Notes: generated by a model not told the origin, from the sequence alone. Shown: positions 54,241 to 63,256, counted from the first letter of the stretch. The stretch: 64,000 nt of DNA from Flavobacteriales bacterium UBA1986 (GCA_002336245.1 DDDG01000016.1:1-64000); one strand, 5' to 3'. Numbers and translations are program-made.

Positions 54241-54553
54241 GAGTGCGAATTATTCACCGAAGCTAGAGTCTCGATGTCAAAAAACTCATGACGTCATTCA
54301 TCAGGAATCATGACTTTTATCACACACAACCGAAGAAACGTACGCACTAAGACCTGCATCGATTTACCCTCCTATCGTGCGTAAGTACGTAAAAAATAAT
54401 ATTTCGTGGAATCCACCATGAATGGCCCTTTCATCGTAATACTGCGCTCATAAAAATTTAACAATTTTGAAAAAAATTATCTACCTTGCGAAACTCTTTT
54501 GGGATGACTGCGTAAAGGTGATCACCGTCGATATGGAGAACACCCTAGCCAAC
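54241..54553 (+). promoter_or_regulatory. 313-bp regulatory region before the fibre locus
   Basis: No gene is seen. TCATGAC occurs twice as a direct repeat (54286-54292 and 54308-54314), 22 bp apart, about two helical turns. An imperfect inverted repeat pairs TACGCAC (54341-54347) with GTGCGTA (54377-54383). A -7-like TACCTTGC lies at 54482-54489, 65 bp before the chaperone-like ATG. Together this suggests regulator binding sites ahead of the chaperone-like gene. Confidence 0.4.
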
Positions 54554-55444
54554 ATGAAAACTGCACTTGCCTCCTTTCTATCCCTTTTTCTTTGGGCTTC
54601 TTTGTCTGCCGCAGAGACTGAGTCCAAAGAGATTCGAATTTCTGAAGGCCTATCTGGTTCTGTCGTTTCAGTGATGGCTCAGCCTCCAAAAGGAGCTGGC
54701 GTAGCGGTTTCCCCGGCTCACATTCATCTTTCTGTTGCTCCGGGTGAGAGTAAAAGCACGAAGGTCACCATCAACAACGACACTGATAGACCGTATGACT
54801 TCAGCATAAACTTGCAGGACTTCAATATGGATTTAAACGGAAAATCGGAGTTCGTTCCACGTGGGACAGGCTCCAATGGACTGTCGAGATATATGTCAGT
54901 AACACCAAGTTTTGTTGAATTGGCGGCTGGAGAGAAAAAAGACGTGACAGTTACCATCCGCATTCCTAAAGACGATCCTGCAGCGAACAGAGCTAATTGG
55001 GCAATCATCATGATTGAACAGGCAGTAGAACGTGGAAAATTAGACCAAGGTGGGGCGGGCAATCAAATGTCTTTTGGGATTTACCCTTCTTTCGCTTTTG
55101 GAGTCTACATCTATCAAAACCCTCCGAACGCAACGATCAATGCCGTGGAAATCATGGATTTCAAAATTGTTAGTCGTCCTGACAAAAACTTCATCCAACT
55201 CGATGTAGAGAACCGAGGGGATGGAATCTCGTCTTGCCAAACTCGCGTTGAATTGGTCAACACAAAAACAGGTGAAAGCACCAAGCTTCCTCTGAAAAAC
55301 TTTACAATTGTCCCTGGCCTTCGTCGGGAATTTAAGTTCATTCTTCCTCCCGATTTACCGGAAGCAGTCTACAACGCCATTGGTGTGGTAGATTATGGAA
55401 GTACTGAGGAAATCTTAACGGCGGAACTGGAATTTGAATATTGA
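54554..55444 (+). CDS. PapD-like periplasmic Ig-fold chaperone candidate
   Basis: The ATG at 54554 gives 296 residues with a signal peptide (about 1-19, ending LSAA); an ATG at 54533 and a TTG at 54467 are alternatives. Two Ig-like domains are suggested by VSPAHIHLSVAPGESKSTKV, then VTINNDTDRPYDFSI and VELAAGEKKDVTVTIRIP (about residues 55-150). A third beta segment (FIQLDVENRGDG) lies near 220-290. The layout resembles pilus chaperones and DUF916-type proteins, but no exact family match can be claimed. It is followed by two pilin-like genes and an usher-like gene on the same strand, which is the main basis for the call. Confidence 0.6.
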   Translation: MKTALASFLSLFLWASLSAAETESKEIRISEGLSGSVVSVMAQPPKGAGVAVSPAHIHLSVAPGESKSTKVTINNDTDRPYDFSINLQDFNMDLNGKSEFVPRGTGSNGLSRYMSVTPSFVELAAGEKKDVTVTIRIPKDDPAANRANWAIIMIEQAVERGKLDQGGAGNQMSFGIYPSFAFGVYIYQNPPNATINAVEIMDFKIVSRPDKNFIQLDVENRGDGISSCQTRVELVNTKTGESTKLPLKNFTIVPGLRREFKFILPPDLPEAVYNAIGVVDYGSTEEILTAELEFEY

Positions 55445-55520
55445 TATACTCTTTAGCGAAATTTTCTACCTCTTGACGGAAATCAATAAATGTACTTTAC
55501 CCTAAACTAAAACCAAATAC

Positions 55521-55528
55521 TAAATTTG
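55521..55528 (+). promoter_or_regulatory. Putative -7 element of the major pilin-like gene
   Basis: TAAATTTG matches TAnnTTTG and ends 30 bp before the ATG at 55559. No clear -33 TTG was found. Its presence would let the pilin-like gene be expressed independently of the chaperone-like gene. Confidence 0.45.
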
Positions 55529-55558
55529 TTGCCAATTGTTTACCTAACTAACACTCTC

Positions 55559-56344
55559 ATGAAAAAAATAGTAGCCTCAAGCCTTTTTATTGCTCTTCTT
55601 TCAGCTGGCAGCGTTCAAGCACAGTTGATTGACGAAAAGGATGTAACCATCACGATGGACCTTCAACCAATTCTTCAATTGGATATGACAACTCCATCAC
55701 AACTAGACTTCACATTTGATGACATCGACGATTACTACGCTGGTATCACTAGATATGCTGCAACGATTTTGAAAGTTAGCTCAACTGTTAGCTGGGATTT
55801 GTATGCTGTAGGTCGTTCTAATGGAACCAATGGTCCTGAATTTTGGGATCAAGTCATCACTTACAGTGGTGGTGGTGCTACAGGTGCCATTGATGATCTT
55901 CCACTTTCATTGGTAGAACTTCGTCAGAGCCAAGCAAACGCTGGAGCTGGTGCAGCTGCTGGTACTTTTGCCGATTACAACACCGCATTTCGCGCGGTTG
56001 GATCAGAAGATGGTGCAAACTCTTTGTATGTAAATGGTGGTACCAATACACCTCCTACCACGAACGACAAGTACATCGGTGGTCACGCCGGAGTTTCTGG
56101 AGTTGTTGGTGATGACTTCCTTCCTGGAGGTTCATACCTAACGTCGACTGGAACTACCTCCAACTACTACTACGCGATCGACTATCGCATTCTTCCTGGT
56201 TTGCCAGCAATTTTCCCGAATGCATTTGACGCCGACGCAGGTACAGCAGAGGATTTAGTATCTGCTTCGTTGCTTGCTGGAGCTTATGCTCAGCCAGGTG
56301 TTTACACCATGTACGTTCAGTACATCATCCTTGAGGACCAATAG
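55559..56344 (+). CDS. Secreted pilin-like surface protein (copy 1)
   Basis: The ATG at 55559 gives 261 residues with a signal peptide (about 1-21, ending VQAQ). No T9SS sorting domain is present. The mature protein is low in charge and rich in Gly, Ala, Thr and Tyr. The segment LDFTFDDIDDYYAGITRYA parallels LNLKFDSFQEYEAGVTIYG in the next small gene, and both end with PGVY followed by a strand and ILEDQ or LQEQN. It is the best candidate for a major fibre subunit. It is followed by a strong terminator. Confidence 0.6.
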   Translation: MKKIVASSLFIALLSAGSVQAQLIDEKDVTITMDLQPILQLDMTTPSQLDFTFDDIDDYYAGITRYAATILKVSSTVSWDLYAVGRSNGTNGPEFWDQVITYSGGGATGAIDDLPLSLVELRQSQANAGAGAAAGTFADYNTAFRAVGSEDGANSLYVNGGTNTPPTTNDKYIGGHAGVSGVVGDDFLPGGSYLTSTGTTSNYYYAIDYRILPGLPAIFPNAFDADAGTAEDLVSASLLAGAYAQPGVYTMYVQYIILEDQ

Positions 56345-56368
56345 GAATCCTCAGCCAAAAAACTAACA

Positions 56369-56393
56369 GAGGGGGCCCAAAAGCCCCCTTTTG
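56369..56393 (+). terminator. Intrinsic terminator between the two pilin-like genes
   Basis: GGGGGC pairs with GCCCCC, extended by an A-T pair, around CCAAAA, followed by TTTTGTT. It lies 25 bp after the first pilin-like stop. Partial readthrough would give high expression of the first subunit and lower expression of the second subunit and usher-like gene. Confidence 0.75.
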
Positions 56394-56463
56394 TTGCTTA
56401 TGAGCACTGCACGCTCGAACTTGACTAATTTTGGTTTGAACCACTAGAGAAAGGCTTTCCAAC

Positions 56464-57072
56464 ATGCGCCTTCACTTGCTCTTCTTCTTGTTCCTGCTGC
56501 CCCTGTTTGGTAAGGCTCAGATTCATTGTGGCCTAGTTGCCTTTGAACCTTCCGACCCAGTGCAATTGAACTTAAAATTCGACTCCTTTCAGGAATACGA
56601 AGCGGGCGTTACAATTTATGGTGTGGCTAATTTGCGCATTCGAGTTGATGATCAAGCACCTGCAGACCCATTGTGTCGTTGGTTTTTAAACATGGAAATT
56701 GGGAACAACCCAGGAGCTGGAACTGCTTCGACAGATTGGGAAACACTTAGTCAGTATGGAGTTGGCCCCGCCGACCCTCCCACTCTCGACATTTTGGAAG
56801 TACGCGTTACAAACCAATGTGCCACATCCCCAATCAACGGTGTATTTGCAAGCTATTTTGCCGATCATGGTGACATTCAAGACATCATCGCCGACCTGCT
56901 TCCAAGGATAAACGCTGGAGCTTGCGCTACGAATGTAAACGGACCTGGAAATTACCTCTCCAACTACAATGAGTTTACTTTTCGGGTAGACGTACGTGTG
57001 CGACCAAACCTCGACTTCAAACCTGGAGTATACCAATGCAATTTGAAATTTCACCTTCAAGAGCAGAACTAA
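56464..57072 (+). CDS. Secreted pilin-like surface protein (copy 2)
   Basis: The 202-residue protein has a signal peptide (about 1-18, ending GKAQ). It shares the internal motif and C-terminal PGVYQCNLKFHLQEQN pattern with the first copy, but has several cysteines (IHCGL, PLCRW, NQCATS, GACATN, YQCNL). Disulfide bonding in the periplasm is therefore likely. It lies 6 bp before the usher-like gene. A minor or tip subunit is the natural hypothesis. The family is not recognised. Confidence 0.6.
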   Translation: MRLHLLFFLFLLPLFGKAQIHCGLVAFEPSDPVQLNLKFDSFQEYEAGVTIYGVANLRIRVDDQAPADPLCRWFLNMEIGNNPGAGTASTDWETLSQYGVGPADPPTLDILEVRVTNQCATSPINGVFASYFADHGDIQDIIADLLPRINAGACATNVNGPGNYLSNYNEFTFRVDVRVRPNLDFKPGVYQCNLKFHLQEQN

Positions 57073-57078
57073 CCCGAA

Positions 57079-60000
57079 TTGGCACGGATTCAATCCATAC
57101 AAGCTCTTCTTTGCATCTTACTCACACTATTCCTTGGGCTTCCATTCTCTAAAGCCCAGATTGCTGAACCAGATTCACTTTCAAGCGATAGCATCATAAG
57201 CTTTGACCCAGTAGAAGCCCTCGATACAAATGTTGCTTCCAATGAAACCATCCTTCCTGAGCAAGATGAAGTAGAACCAGCAAAAGCCCCAGACAAGTAC
57301 AGCATTCGTTTTTCTGAAAAAGACCTCATTGCAGAAAAAGGACAATTGGTTGGGACAAACGTCTTCATCAAGAACAACAGCGCTGAAGCAGGCTCTTTTA
57401 GCCTTGATTTTGCCCTTCCCAACGGCTGGAAAATTTTTGGCGGACAAGCAATCTATGCCTTTGAAGCGGGCGAAGAAAAGCTACTTCCTGTTCGTCTAAT
57501 GCCCACAAACCTCATTGGAAACACCAAATTCGTCATCAACGTTCTTGTATTCGATGAACTCGGAAATCAAGTCACCGGCGACTTCTTCTATGTAGGAAGT
57601 AAAAAAGTTGTGGAATGGGATATGGCTGTTGGACCGTCAAATACCATTTACTTAAAAAACGGCGAAAGTGAATCGGGTTTTGATTTGAACATATTGAATC
57701 TCGGGAATTTTAAACAAGACTTGGTGCTGAGTGTAAAAGGCATTCGGTCGGGCCTGTTGCTTAAGAATGAAGATGGAAAAATCATCGACAACCCACGCTA
57801 CTCTCTCAGCCTTGACCCTCTGAGCGATACGACCTTCAAGTACCTCGTTGAAACTACCCAAGAAATTCGAAACTTTCGAGCCATTTCATTGCAAGAGCAC
57901 AAACCAGAAGTGAACGACGAAGAGAAGAGCTACACCCTATTCGTGAACTCAGCCGAAGCAAAAAAATCGTCAGACTATCTAAAGCAAAAAGGTCAACGAA
58001 TCAGCTTCAAACGACTGGCAAACGACAAAAAAGTTAAGCAATATTCCGGGCCGATCATCCCCCTCATTGTTGATGCCAACTTCCAAAATGTACTCAACCG
58101 AAATACCTTTTTGAACTTAATGATGAGGGGCTTTCAAACCTTTAAAGACGGATCGAATTTGGTGTACTTCAACCAACTTACTTTCGGACAAAACGAATTC
58201 AGTCAGAGGTTTCTGCAGAACGGAACTTATTATGGCGGCTATTTCAACAAGGACTTCACTGTTGAGATCGGTAATGTTTCTGGAGGGAACATTGGACTTC
58301 CTTCTGCTGGACTTGGCGCAAAAGCTACTGCTCGGGTTTACAAAGATCATTGGGTAGGCTCCTATTGGCTCCGTCGCAATCAACTCTTTCAATCAAACGA
58401 CGTCACAAACTTTGGTGGGCTCTACCAATATCGCGGAACAGGAACTTTGCGTGGTTCTGCAGGTTGGGGCCGTGCCATCGACAACACCAGAAACCGTCAG
58501 GCCACCGTATTTAATGGTCGACTAGGTGTGCGTCTAGCGCAGAGCCATTCCTTATCAATTTTAGGCGCCTACAGCGATCGACGTTCCATCAACAACTCTA
58601 CCGATACGCTTGCCCGCTCTGGACTGCTTCTTGGCGCTGGTTACAGCGGGCGATTCTTGGACAAGAAGTTGGTCACCAACATTTCGGCGCGATACCAACA
58701 ACCAACTTTTGGTTTAGCCGACAATGAACGCACCATCGTAAATACTCGTCTCCAGTACTTTTTACGTTCAAAATCAAGCCTGTACATCAACTCCACCTTC
58801 AACGAAAATAGGTACCCAAACCGCTCTACCACGACAGGCCCTGCAGGTGATTTCTTGAACATGATCTTTTTCAATACTGCTGGATACAATAGGGTGACTC
58901 GCTATGGTACGGTTCAAAACTATGCCTATTACAACATAAACAGCATTATTGGTAAGCGTGTCATTTCACCAGGAGTTGGAGTCCGCTATTCTAATTACCT
59001 CTTCGATAAGAACATACTATACGCTGTTAACGTGCAAGGAGGGTACGACAAGGCCTTGTTCATACCCGAACTCCCGTGGTACTTTCGAATGAACTTCAAT
59101 GCCTTGTTGAGGGTTCGTACTTTCTCCCTAGTCTCGGGTTATTTCTATGGGCCAAATTCACCAGCGGCGGTTGAAAGCATGGTTGCGACAGGCGTGAACC
59201 CAATCTTCTTGAGAACATCTCTTAATCACCAATACCTTTTTAAGAACACACATTTCGCATTGGTCAGCAACATCAATCACACCTTCCAGAACAACCTCAA
59301 CTCTCACCGAATTGGAACATTCCCTGAACTCTTCTACTTCACCAACGATGGCTGGAGATTCAGTTTGGGAATGAACTACTCCCTTTCCACCAGAAAAATA
59401 GAAGGCGGCCTTCCACTCTTCGGAGATCAGGTAGACGAGTTGGCTGGAGAGCGCCTCACAAACACAAGCTCGCAAGTAAATGTGAGCGTTCGTAAGGAAT
59501 TTGGCATTCGCATTCCATTCGTAGACAAAAGCAACTTTACCCAAGATTTCATTGCTTTTTATGACTTGGATGGTGACGGAAAAAAATCGAAGAGTGAGCC
59601 CCCATTAGAGAACATTTTGATTCGCTTAGGTGATTGTGAAGTCTTGACCAATCAAGATGGTAAAAGTTTGATGGAATACGTTCCTAGTGGTTATCATCAG
59701 CTGGTTGCGTTCAGTTTAGAAAAACTTGAAGGCTGGTTCCCAAACATTGAGGATTCACTGCTCATATTTAAAGACCAAGTTCAGAACATTCCTTTCGTGA
59801 AGGGAGTGAAAGTATATGGTAAGGTTGTGGTTGATCGAGAGCAAATAAGAACCGACATCGATAAGAAACTCGATTTGGGCCGCATTAAAATTGCTGCCAT
59901 TTGCGATCAGACGGAGATCTCAACCCTCACAGACTTCGATGGGGATTTCGAATTCTATCTCCCAAATGGAATGTACACTTTATCGATGGACGAAGGGATT

Positions 60001-60738
60001 CTGGGAGATCGATACAGCCTAGTACGAAACAATTTCCCGATGGAACTGGAGAATGGAACAGAAGGTCTGTTCTTCACCTTCAACATCGTGGAGCGTAAAC
60101 GAGAAGTAGTCACCAAACAGTTTGGCGCTAAGAAAGTGAGTCGTCCGAATGGAAGCATCCCTGAAAAAGCCGCACCGCCTAAAATTCCTCGCATCACTCC
60201 TCCTCCTTCCACTGATCCCAATCCAGATGAAGTTGATCCGAATGGAATGCCTTTTAAAATAGAACGCCCTGATGGTCCCATAGATCAGTCTATAGATGGC
60301 GGCACTGACCAAGGCGATGTACAGCCTCAAAACTTCCCACCAAGGACCATTTCGGATCCAGACAACGCTCCGAACATTCAACCCCTCATCGATGCGCCCA
60401 TCGTCGATCCAACAAAGTTGAGGTACATCATCGACCTTGGGACTTTTACCGAATCGGTTCCAACAGGAATGCTCAACCTCATCATTGACTTGGGTTATTC
60501 AAACGAGGTAGACGCTGGACAAAACCAACTTCAATTCCTTTCTTCGAAATTCGAAAATCAAACCGAGGCTCAAGCCGTTTCACAACGAGCACTTGCTCTA
60601 GGACTCACAGACCCTCGTCCTCAAATCATTGGAGAATACGATGGCCGACGTTTGAGCTCCGAACAAGTGCAAGAACTCAGTTTGAAAATTGCACAACAGG
60701 ACCCAGAGGCCAGACCGTCGTCGCCGATTCAGTGGTAG
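57079..60738 (+). CDS. Usher-like outer-membrane protein with SPOR-like C-terminus
   Basis: The 1219-residue protein starts at a TTG (MARIQSIQALL) and has a signal peptide to about residue 26. Residues ~70-310 are Ig-like (NEW3-type, FALPNGWKIFGG and DFFYVGSKKVVEWD). Residues ~330-820 consist of amphipathic strands consistent with a beta-barrel of ~20 or more strands (LNLMMRGFQTFKDGSNLVYF). A small carboxypeptidase-regulatory-like domain (FYDLDGDGKKSKSEPPLENI) lies near 835-880, then a Pro-rich linker. The last ~95 residues (LRYIIDLGTFTESVPTG to the C-terminus) resemble a SPOR domain. The order plug/Ig-barrel-Ig is usher-like, but no classical usher signature is visible. Confidence 0.6.
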   Translation: MARIQSIQALLCILLTLFLGLPFSKAQIAEPDSLSSDSIISFDPVEALDTNVASNETILPEQDEVEPAKAPDKYSIRFSEKDLIAEKGQLVGTNVFIKNNSAEAGSFSLDFALPNGWKIFGGQAIYAFEAGEEKLLPVRLMPTNLIGNTKFVINVLVFDELGNQVTGDFFYVGSKKVVEWDMAVGPSNTIYLKNGESESGFDLNILNLGNFKQDLVLSVKGIRSGLLLKNEDGKIIDNPRYSLSLDPLSDTTFKYLVETTQEIRNFRAISLQEHKPEVNDEEKSYTLFVNSAEAKKSSDYLKQKGQRISFKRLANDKKVKQYSGPIIPLIVDANFQNVLNRNTFLNLMMRGFQTFKDGSNLVYFNQLTFGQNEFSQRFLQNGTYYGGYFNKDFTVEIGNVSGGNIGLPSAGLGAKATARVYKDHWVGSYWLRRNQLFQSNDVTNFGGLYQYRGTGTLRGSAGWGRAIDNTRNRQATVFNGRLGVRLAQSHSLSILGAYSDRRSINNSTDTLARSGLLLGAGYSGRFLDKKLVTNISARYQQPTFGLADNERTIVNTRLQYFLRSKSSLYINSTFNENRYPNRSTTTGPAGDFLNMIFFNTAGYNRVTRYGTVQNYAYYNINSIIGKRVISPGVGVRYSNYLFDKNILYAVNVQGGYDKALFIPELPWYFRMNFNALLRVRTFSLVSGYFYGPNSPAAVESMVATGVNPIFLRTSLNHQYLFKNTHFALVSNINHTFQNNLNSHRIGTFPELFYFTNDGWRFSLGMNYSLSTRKIEGGLPLFGDQVDELAGERLTNTSSQVNVSVRKEFGIRIPFVDKSNFTQDFIAFYDLDGDGKKSKSEPPLENILIRLGDCEVLTNQDGKSLMEYVPSGYHQLVAFSLEKLEGWFPNIEDSLLIFKDQVQNIPFVKGVKVYGKVVVDREQIRTDIDKKLDLGRIKIAAICDQTEISTLTDFDGDFEFYLPNGMYTLSMDEGILGDRYSLVRNNFPMELENGTEGLFFTFNIVERKREVVTKQFGAKKVSRPNGSIPEKAAPPKIPRITPPPSTDPNPDEVDPNGMPFKIERPDGPIDQSIDGGTDQGDVQPQNFPPRTISDPDNAPNIQPLIDAPIVDPTKLRYIIDLGTFTESVPTGMLNLIIDLGYSNEVDAGQNQLQFLSSKFENQTEAQAVSQRALALGLTDPRPQIIGEYDGRRLSSEQVQELSLKIAQQDPEARPSSPIQW

Positions 60739-60801
60739 AGTGCAAAATTCGAGTGTCATTCTAAAACACTCACGAACTATATTCGCGACCAATTCGAAGC
60801 C

Positions 60802-62643
60802 ATGCGATTTCTATTCCTACTTGTTCTTCTACCCTTTACATCCTTCGCCCAAGATTCTGTAAGACTTCAAGAAGTCATCGTTTCAGACAACCGAATTGAA
60901 ACACCATTGTCTCAAGCGAGCAGAAACATCGAAGTCATCTCACAAATGGAAATCAAGGAGATGCCGGTGCAGTCGGTGAATGAATTGCTCCAGTACGTGG
61001 CAGGTGTCGACCTTCGTCAAAGAGGTCCTTGGGGAGCGCAAGCCGACCTTTCAATTCGAGGCGGGAATTTCGATCAAGTTTTACTTCTACTCAACGGTGT
61101 GCAAATGAGCGATCCGCAAACAGGTCATCATGTGCTCAACCTCGGAATTGATTTGGATGCCATCCAACAAATTGAAATCATCAAAGGCCCTGCTGCCAGT
61201 CGGTATGGCTTGAACAGTTTCAGCGGTGCCATCAACATCATCACCAAAACAAAGGATGAAAACTCTGGAAAATTTGGCGCGACCTTAGGCCGAGGCGAAA
61301 ATTCCAAACTGCCAGGCTCGTACTTCGCTGGCAATGAAATTCGCGGCGGCCTGAACTTAAAAATCAAATCGAGTCGACATCTTCTCAGCGGAACCACTTT
61401 ACAATCGAGCGGATACCGAGCCAATACCGATCTCAATAAAACGACCCTTTTCCACCAAAGCAGTTTTACAAGTAAGTTGGGAGATTTTGACATCAACAGC
61501 TCCTACATCAACAACAAATTCGGTGCTTCAGGATTCTATGCCTTCCCCATCGATTCAACGAGTGAAGAAGAGGTGGAAACCTATTTCGCTTCCATACGTC
61601 ACAATATAAAATTGAAGTCTCTTCGACTTAAATCGAATGTGTATTTCCGCCAGAATTACGATACCTACACTCTCTTTCGCGATGCGCCACAAATATTCCA
61701 AAACCAACATCGTACAGATGTTGCAGGTGCTGAAATTCACGGAGCGGTCACTTACAAAACTGGAATCTTAGGTCTTGGGGTTTCCTACCGAAACGAACAC
61801 ATCGAAAGTTCGAATTTGGGTACTTGGACGCGCGATAATTTGGGTGCATTCCTTGAGAATCGCCTTTACCTTTTCGAGGACCAATTGATCTTGAACGCCG
61901 GCCTTTACCTCAACAATACCAGCGACTATGGCTTCCAAGCTTTGCCCTCGGTTGATTTCAACTACTCTTTGACTTCCGAATTAAGCGCCTTTGGTTCTTT
62001 TGGCCAATCATTCCGAATCCCAACTTTTACCGACCTCTACTATGTTGGGCCAACGAATGTTGGAAACGCCGAATTGAAACCCGAAAAGGCCGATATGTAT
62101 GAGCTCGGCTTGAAAATGAATCGCGGCAAACACCAGTTTTTGGTGAGTGGGTTCTACAAGCAAGCCAGCGACCTCATCGACTGGGTGCGCAGCACTGAAC
62201 TCGAGCCTTGGCAGCCACAGAATTATGCCTCAGTGGCAACCACTGGCTTTGAAGTGAACTACAACAGTAGAGCCTACTACAGCATCACAAAATGGCTCGA
62301 AGTCAATCCTTCGCGCATTGGCTATACTTGGCTCGACATGAAAGACATTTCAGGAGACGCTGTGCTCTCTCGCTATTCTTTGAACAACTTAAACCATCAG
62401 GTGGTTGGTCAAACTGGGCTGCGCTTATGGAAGAAATTCTCCGTGAGTCTTTCCGGTCGTTTCATCGATCGTGAAGCCTATACCGACTACACACTTGTTG
62501 ATCTCCGATTGCAGTATTCTGTGAAGTCTGTGTCGACCTTTATTGACGTCACCAACCTGGGCAACACAGCCTACATTGAATCGAGCAATGCGCTTATGCC
62601 TGGAAGATGGTTCCGTATGGGCTTTGATGTGAAGCTGAAGTAG
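60802..62643 (+). CDS. BtuB-like TonB-dependent receptor
   Basis: The 613-residue protein has a signal peptide (about 1-16, ending FAQ) and a TonB-box region near VRLQEVIVSD. The plug domain (about 25-150) has SVNELLQYVAGVDLRQRG, LNGVQMSDPQTG and IEIIKGPAASRYG. A 22-strand barrel follows, with a C-terminal aromatic strand (WFRMGFDVKLK). It resembles vitamin B12 or vitamin-like receptors (BtuB); the substrate is unproven. It lies 63 bp after the usher-like gene and converges with higBA. Confidence 0.9.
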   Translation: MRFLFLLVLLPFTSFAQDSVRLQEVIVSDNRIETPLSQASRNIEVISQMEIKEMPVQSVNELLQYVAGVDLRQRGPWGAQADLSIRGGNFDQVLLLLNGVQMSDPQTGHHVLNLGIDLDAIQQIEIIKGPAASRYGLNSFSGAINIITKTKDENSGKFGATLGRGENSKLPGSYFAGNEIRGGLNLKIKSSRHLLSGTTLQSSGYRANTDLNKTTLFHQSSFTSKLGDFDINSSYINNKFGASGFYAFPIDSTSEEEVETYFASIRHNIKLKSLRLKSNVYFRQNYDTYTLFRDAPQIFQNQHRTDVAGAEIHGAVTYKTGILGLGVSYRNEHIESSNLGTWTRDNLGAFLENRLYLFEDQLILNAGLYLNNTSDYGFQALPSVDFNYSLTSELSAFGSFGQSFRIPTFTDLYYVGPTNVGNAELKPEKADMYELGLKMNRGKHQFLVSGFYKQASDLIDWVRSTELEPWQPQNYASVATTGFEVNYNSRAYYSITKWLEVNPSRIGYTWLDMKDISGDAVLSRYSLNNLNHQVVGQTGLRLWKKFSVSLSGRFIDREAYTDYTLVDLRLQYSVKSVSTFIDVTNLGNTAYIESSNALMPGRWFRMGFDVKLK

Positions 62644-62649
62644 GACTTG

Positions 62650-62949
62650 TTAGGCTGCGTTCAAATCTAATTTTCCAATCTGATCAAGCTCTTTGCGCTT
62701 CAGTGATTTCTCCTCTTCAAGGTCATAATCATCCTGTAAACCCAACCAAAATTTTGCAGAATTCCCGAAATATCGACTGAGTCTCAGCGCAGTATCGGCA
62801 GTGATTCTTCTGTTTCCCTTCACAATTTCACTAACTCTCGTTTGTGGAATCCCGAGGTCTTTTGAAAGTCGATAGGCTGAAATCTGAAAAGGAACAAGAA
62901 ACTCCTCTTTGAGAATTTCACCTGGATGTATGTTGTCTAATTCTTTCAT
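62650..62949 (-). CDS. higA: HigA-family antitoxin
   Basis: The ATG at 62949 gives 99 residues (MKELDNIHPGEILKEEFL). A longer start at 63018 would overlap the toxin gene. The helix-turn-helix is ISAYRLSKDLGIPQTRVSEI. HigA antitoxins neutralise HigB and repress their own promoter. The order toxin first, antitoxin second, with a 2-bp gap, is characteristic of higBA. Confidence 0.9.
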   Translation of the reverse strand: MKELDNIHPGEILKEEFLVPFQISAYRLSKDLGIPQTRVSEIVKGNRRITADTALRLSRYFGNSAKFWLGLQDDYDLEEEKSLKRKELDQIGKLDLNAA

Positions 62950-62951
62950 GA

Positions 62952-63233
62952 CTAATGATAATCTGTTATTTGCACTTCCAAAGCATTGCCTTGTTTCCAT
63001 TTGAATATGATTCTCCATTGCTCGTTGATTCTAATGGAATGGAATTCTTTCAAATTTCCAGAAAGCTTTTCTAGGCGATTTGCAGGTGGAATTCGAAGGT
63101 CTTCAATGTCAACAGAATTGTTGATCATTCTGAGCTTGCGTCTTCCAATCTTCTGAGTTTCCAAAGAAAGCTTCCTCGATCTTTCTCCTTCCCATACTTT
63201 TTCGGTTTCCTTCGACCCAAAAGACATAATCAT
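62952..63233 (-). CDS. higB: HigB-family toxin
   Basis: The 93-residue protein belongs to the RelE/HigB ribosome-dependent mRNA interferases. The start at 63233 (MIMSFGSKETEKVW) fits the family opening; 63227 is also possible. The motifs RRKLRMINNSVDIEDLRIPP and SIRINEQWRIIFKW, with the C-terminal ITDYH, are typical. It cuts mRNA on the ribosome during stress. Confidence 0.9.
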   Translation of the reverse strand: MIMSFGSKETEKVWEGERSRKLSLETQKIGRRKLRMINNSVDIEDLRIPPANRLEKLSGNLKEFHSIRINEQWRIIFKWKQGNALEVQITDYH

Positions 63234-63256
63234 ACTAACGCCTTACAATACTAACG
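63232..63256 (-). repeat. Direct repeat at the higBA promoter, possible HigA operator
   Basis: ATACTAACG occurs at 63232-63240 and again at 63248-63256, a 16-bp period. The first copy overlaps the higB start codon. HigA proteins often bind such repeats near their promoter. Confidence 0.4.
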
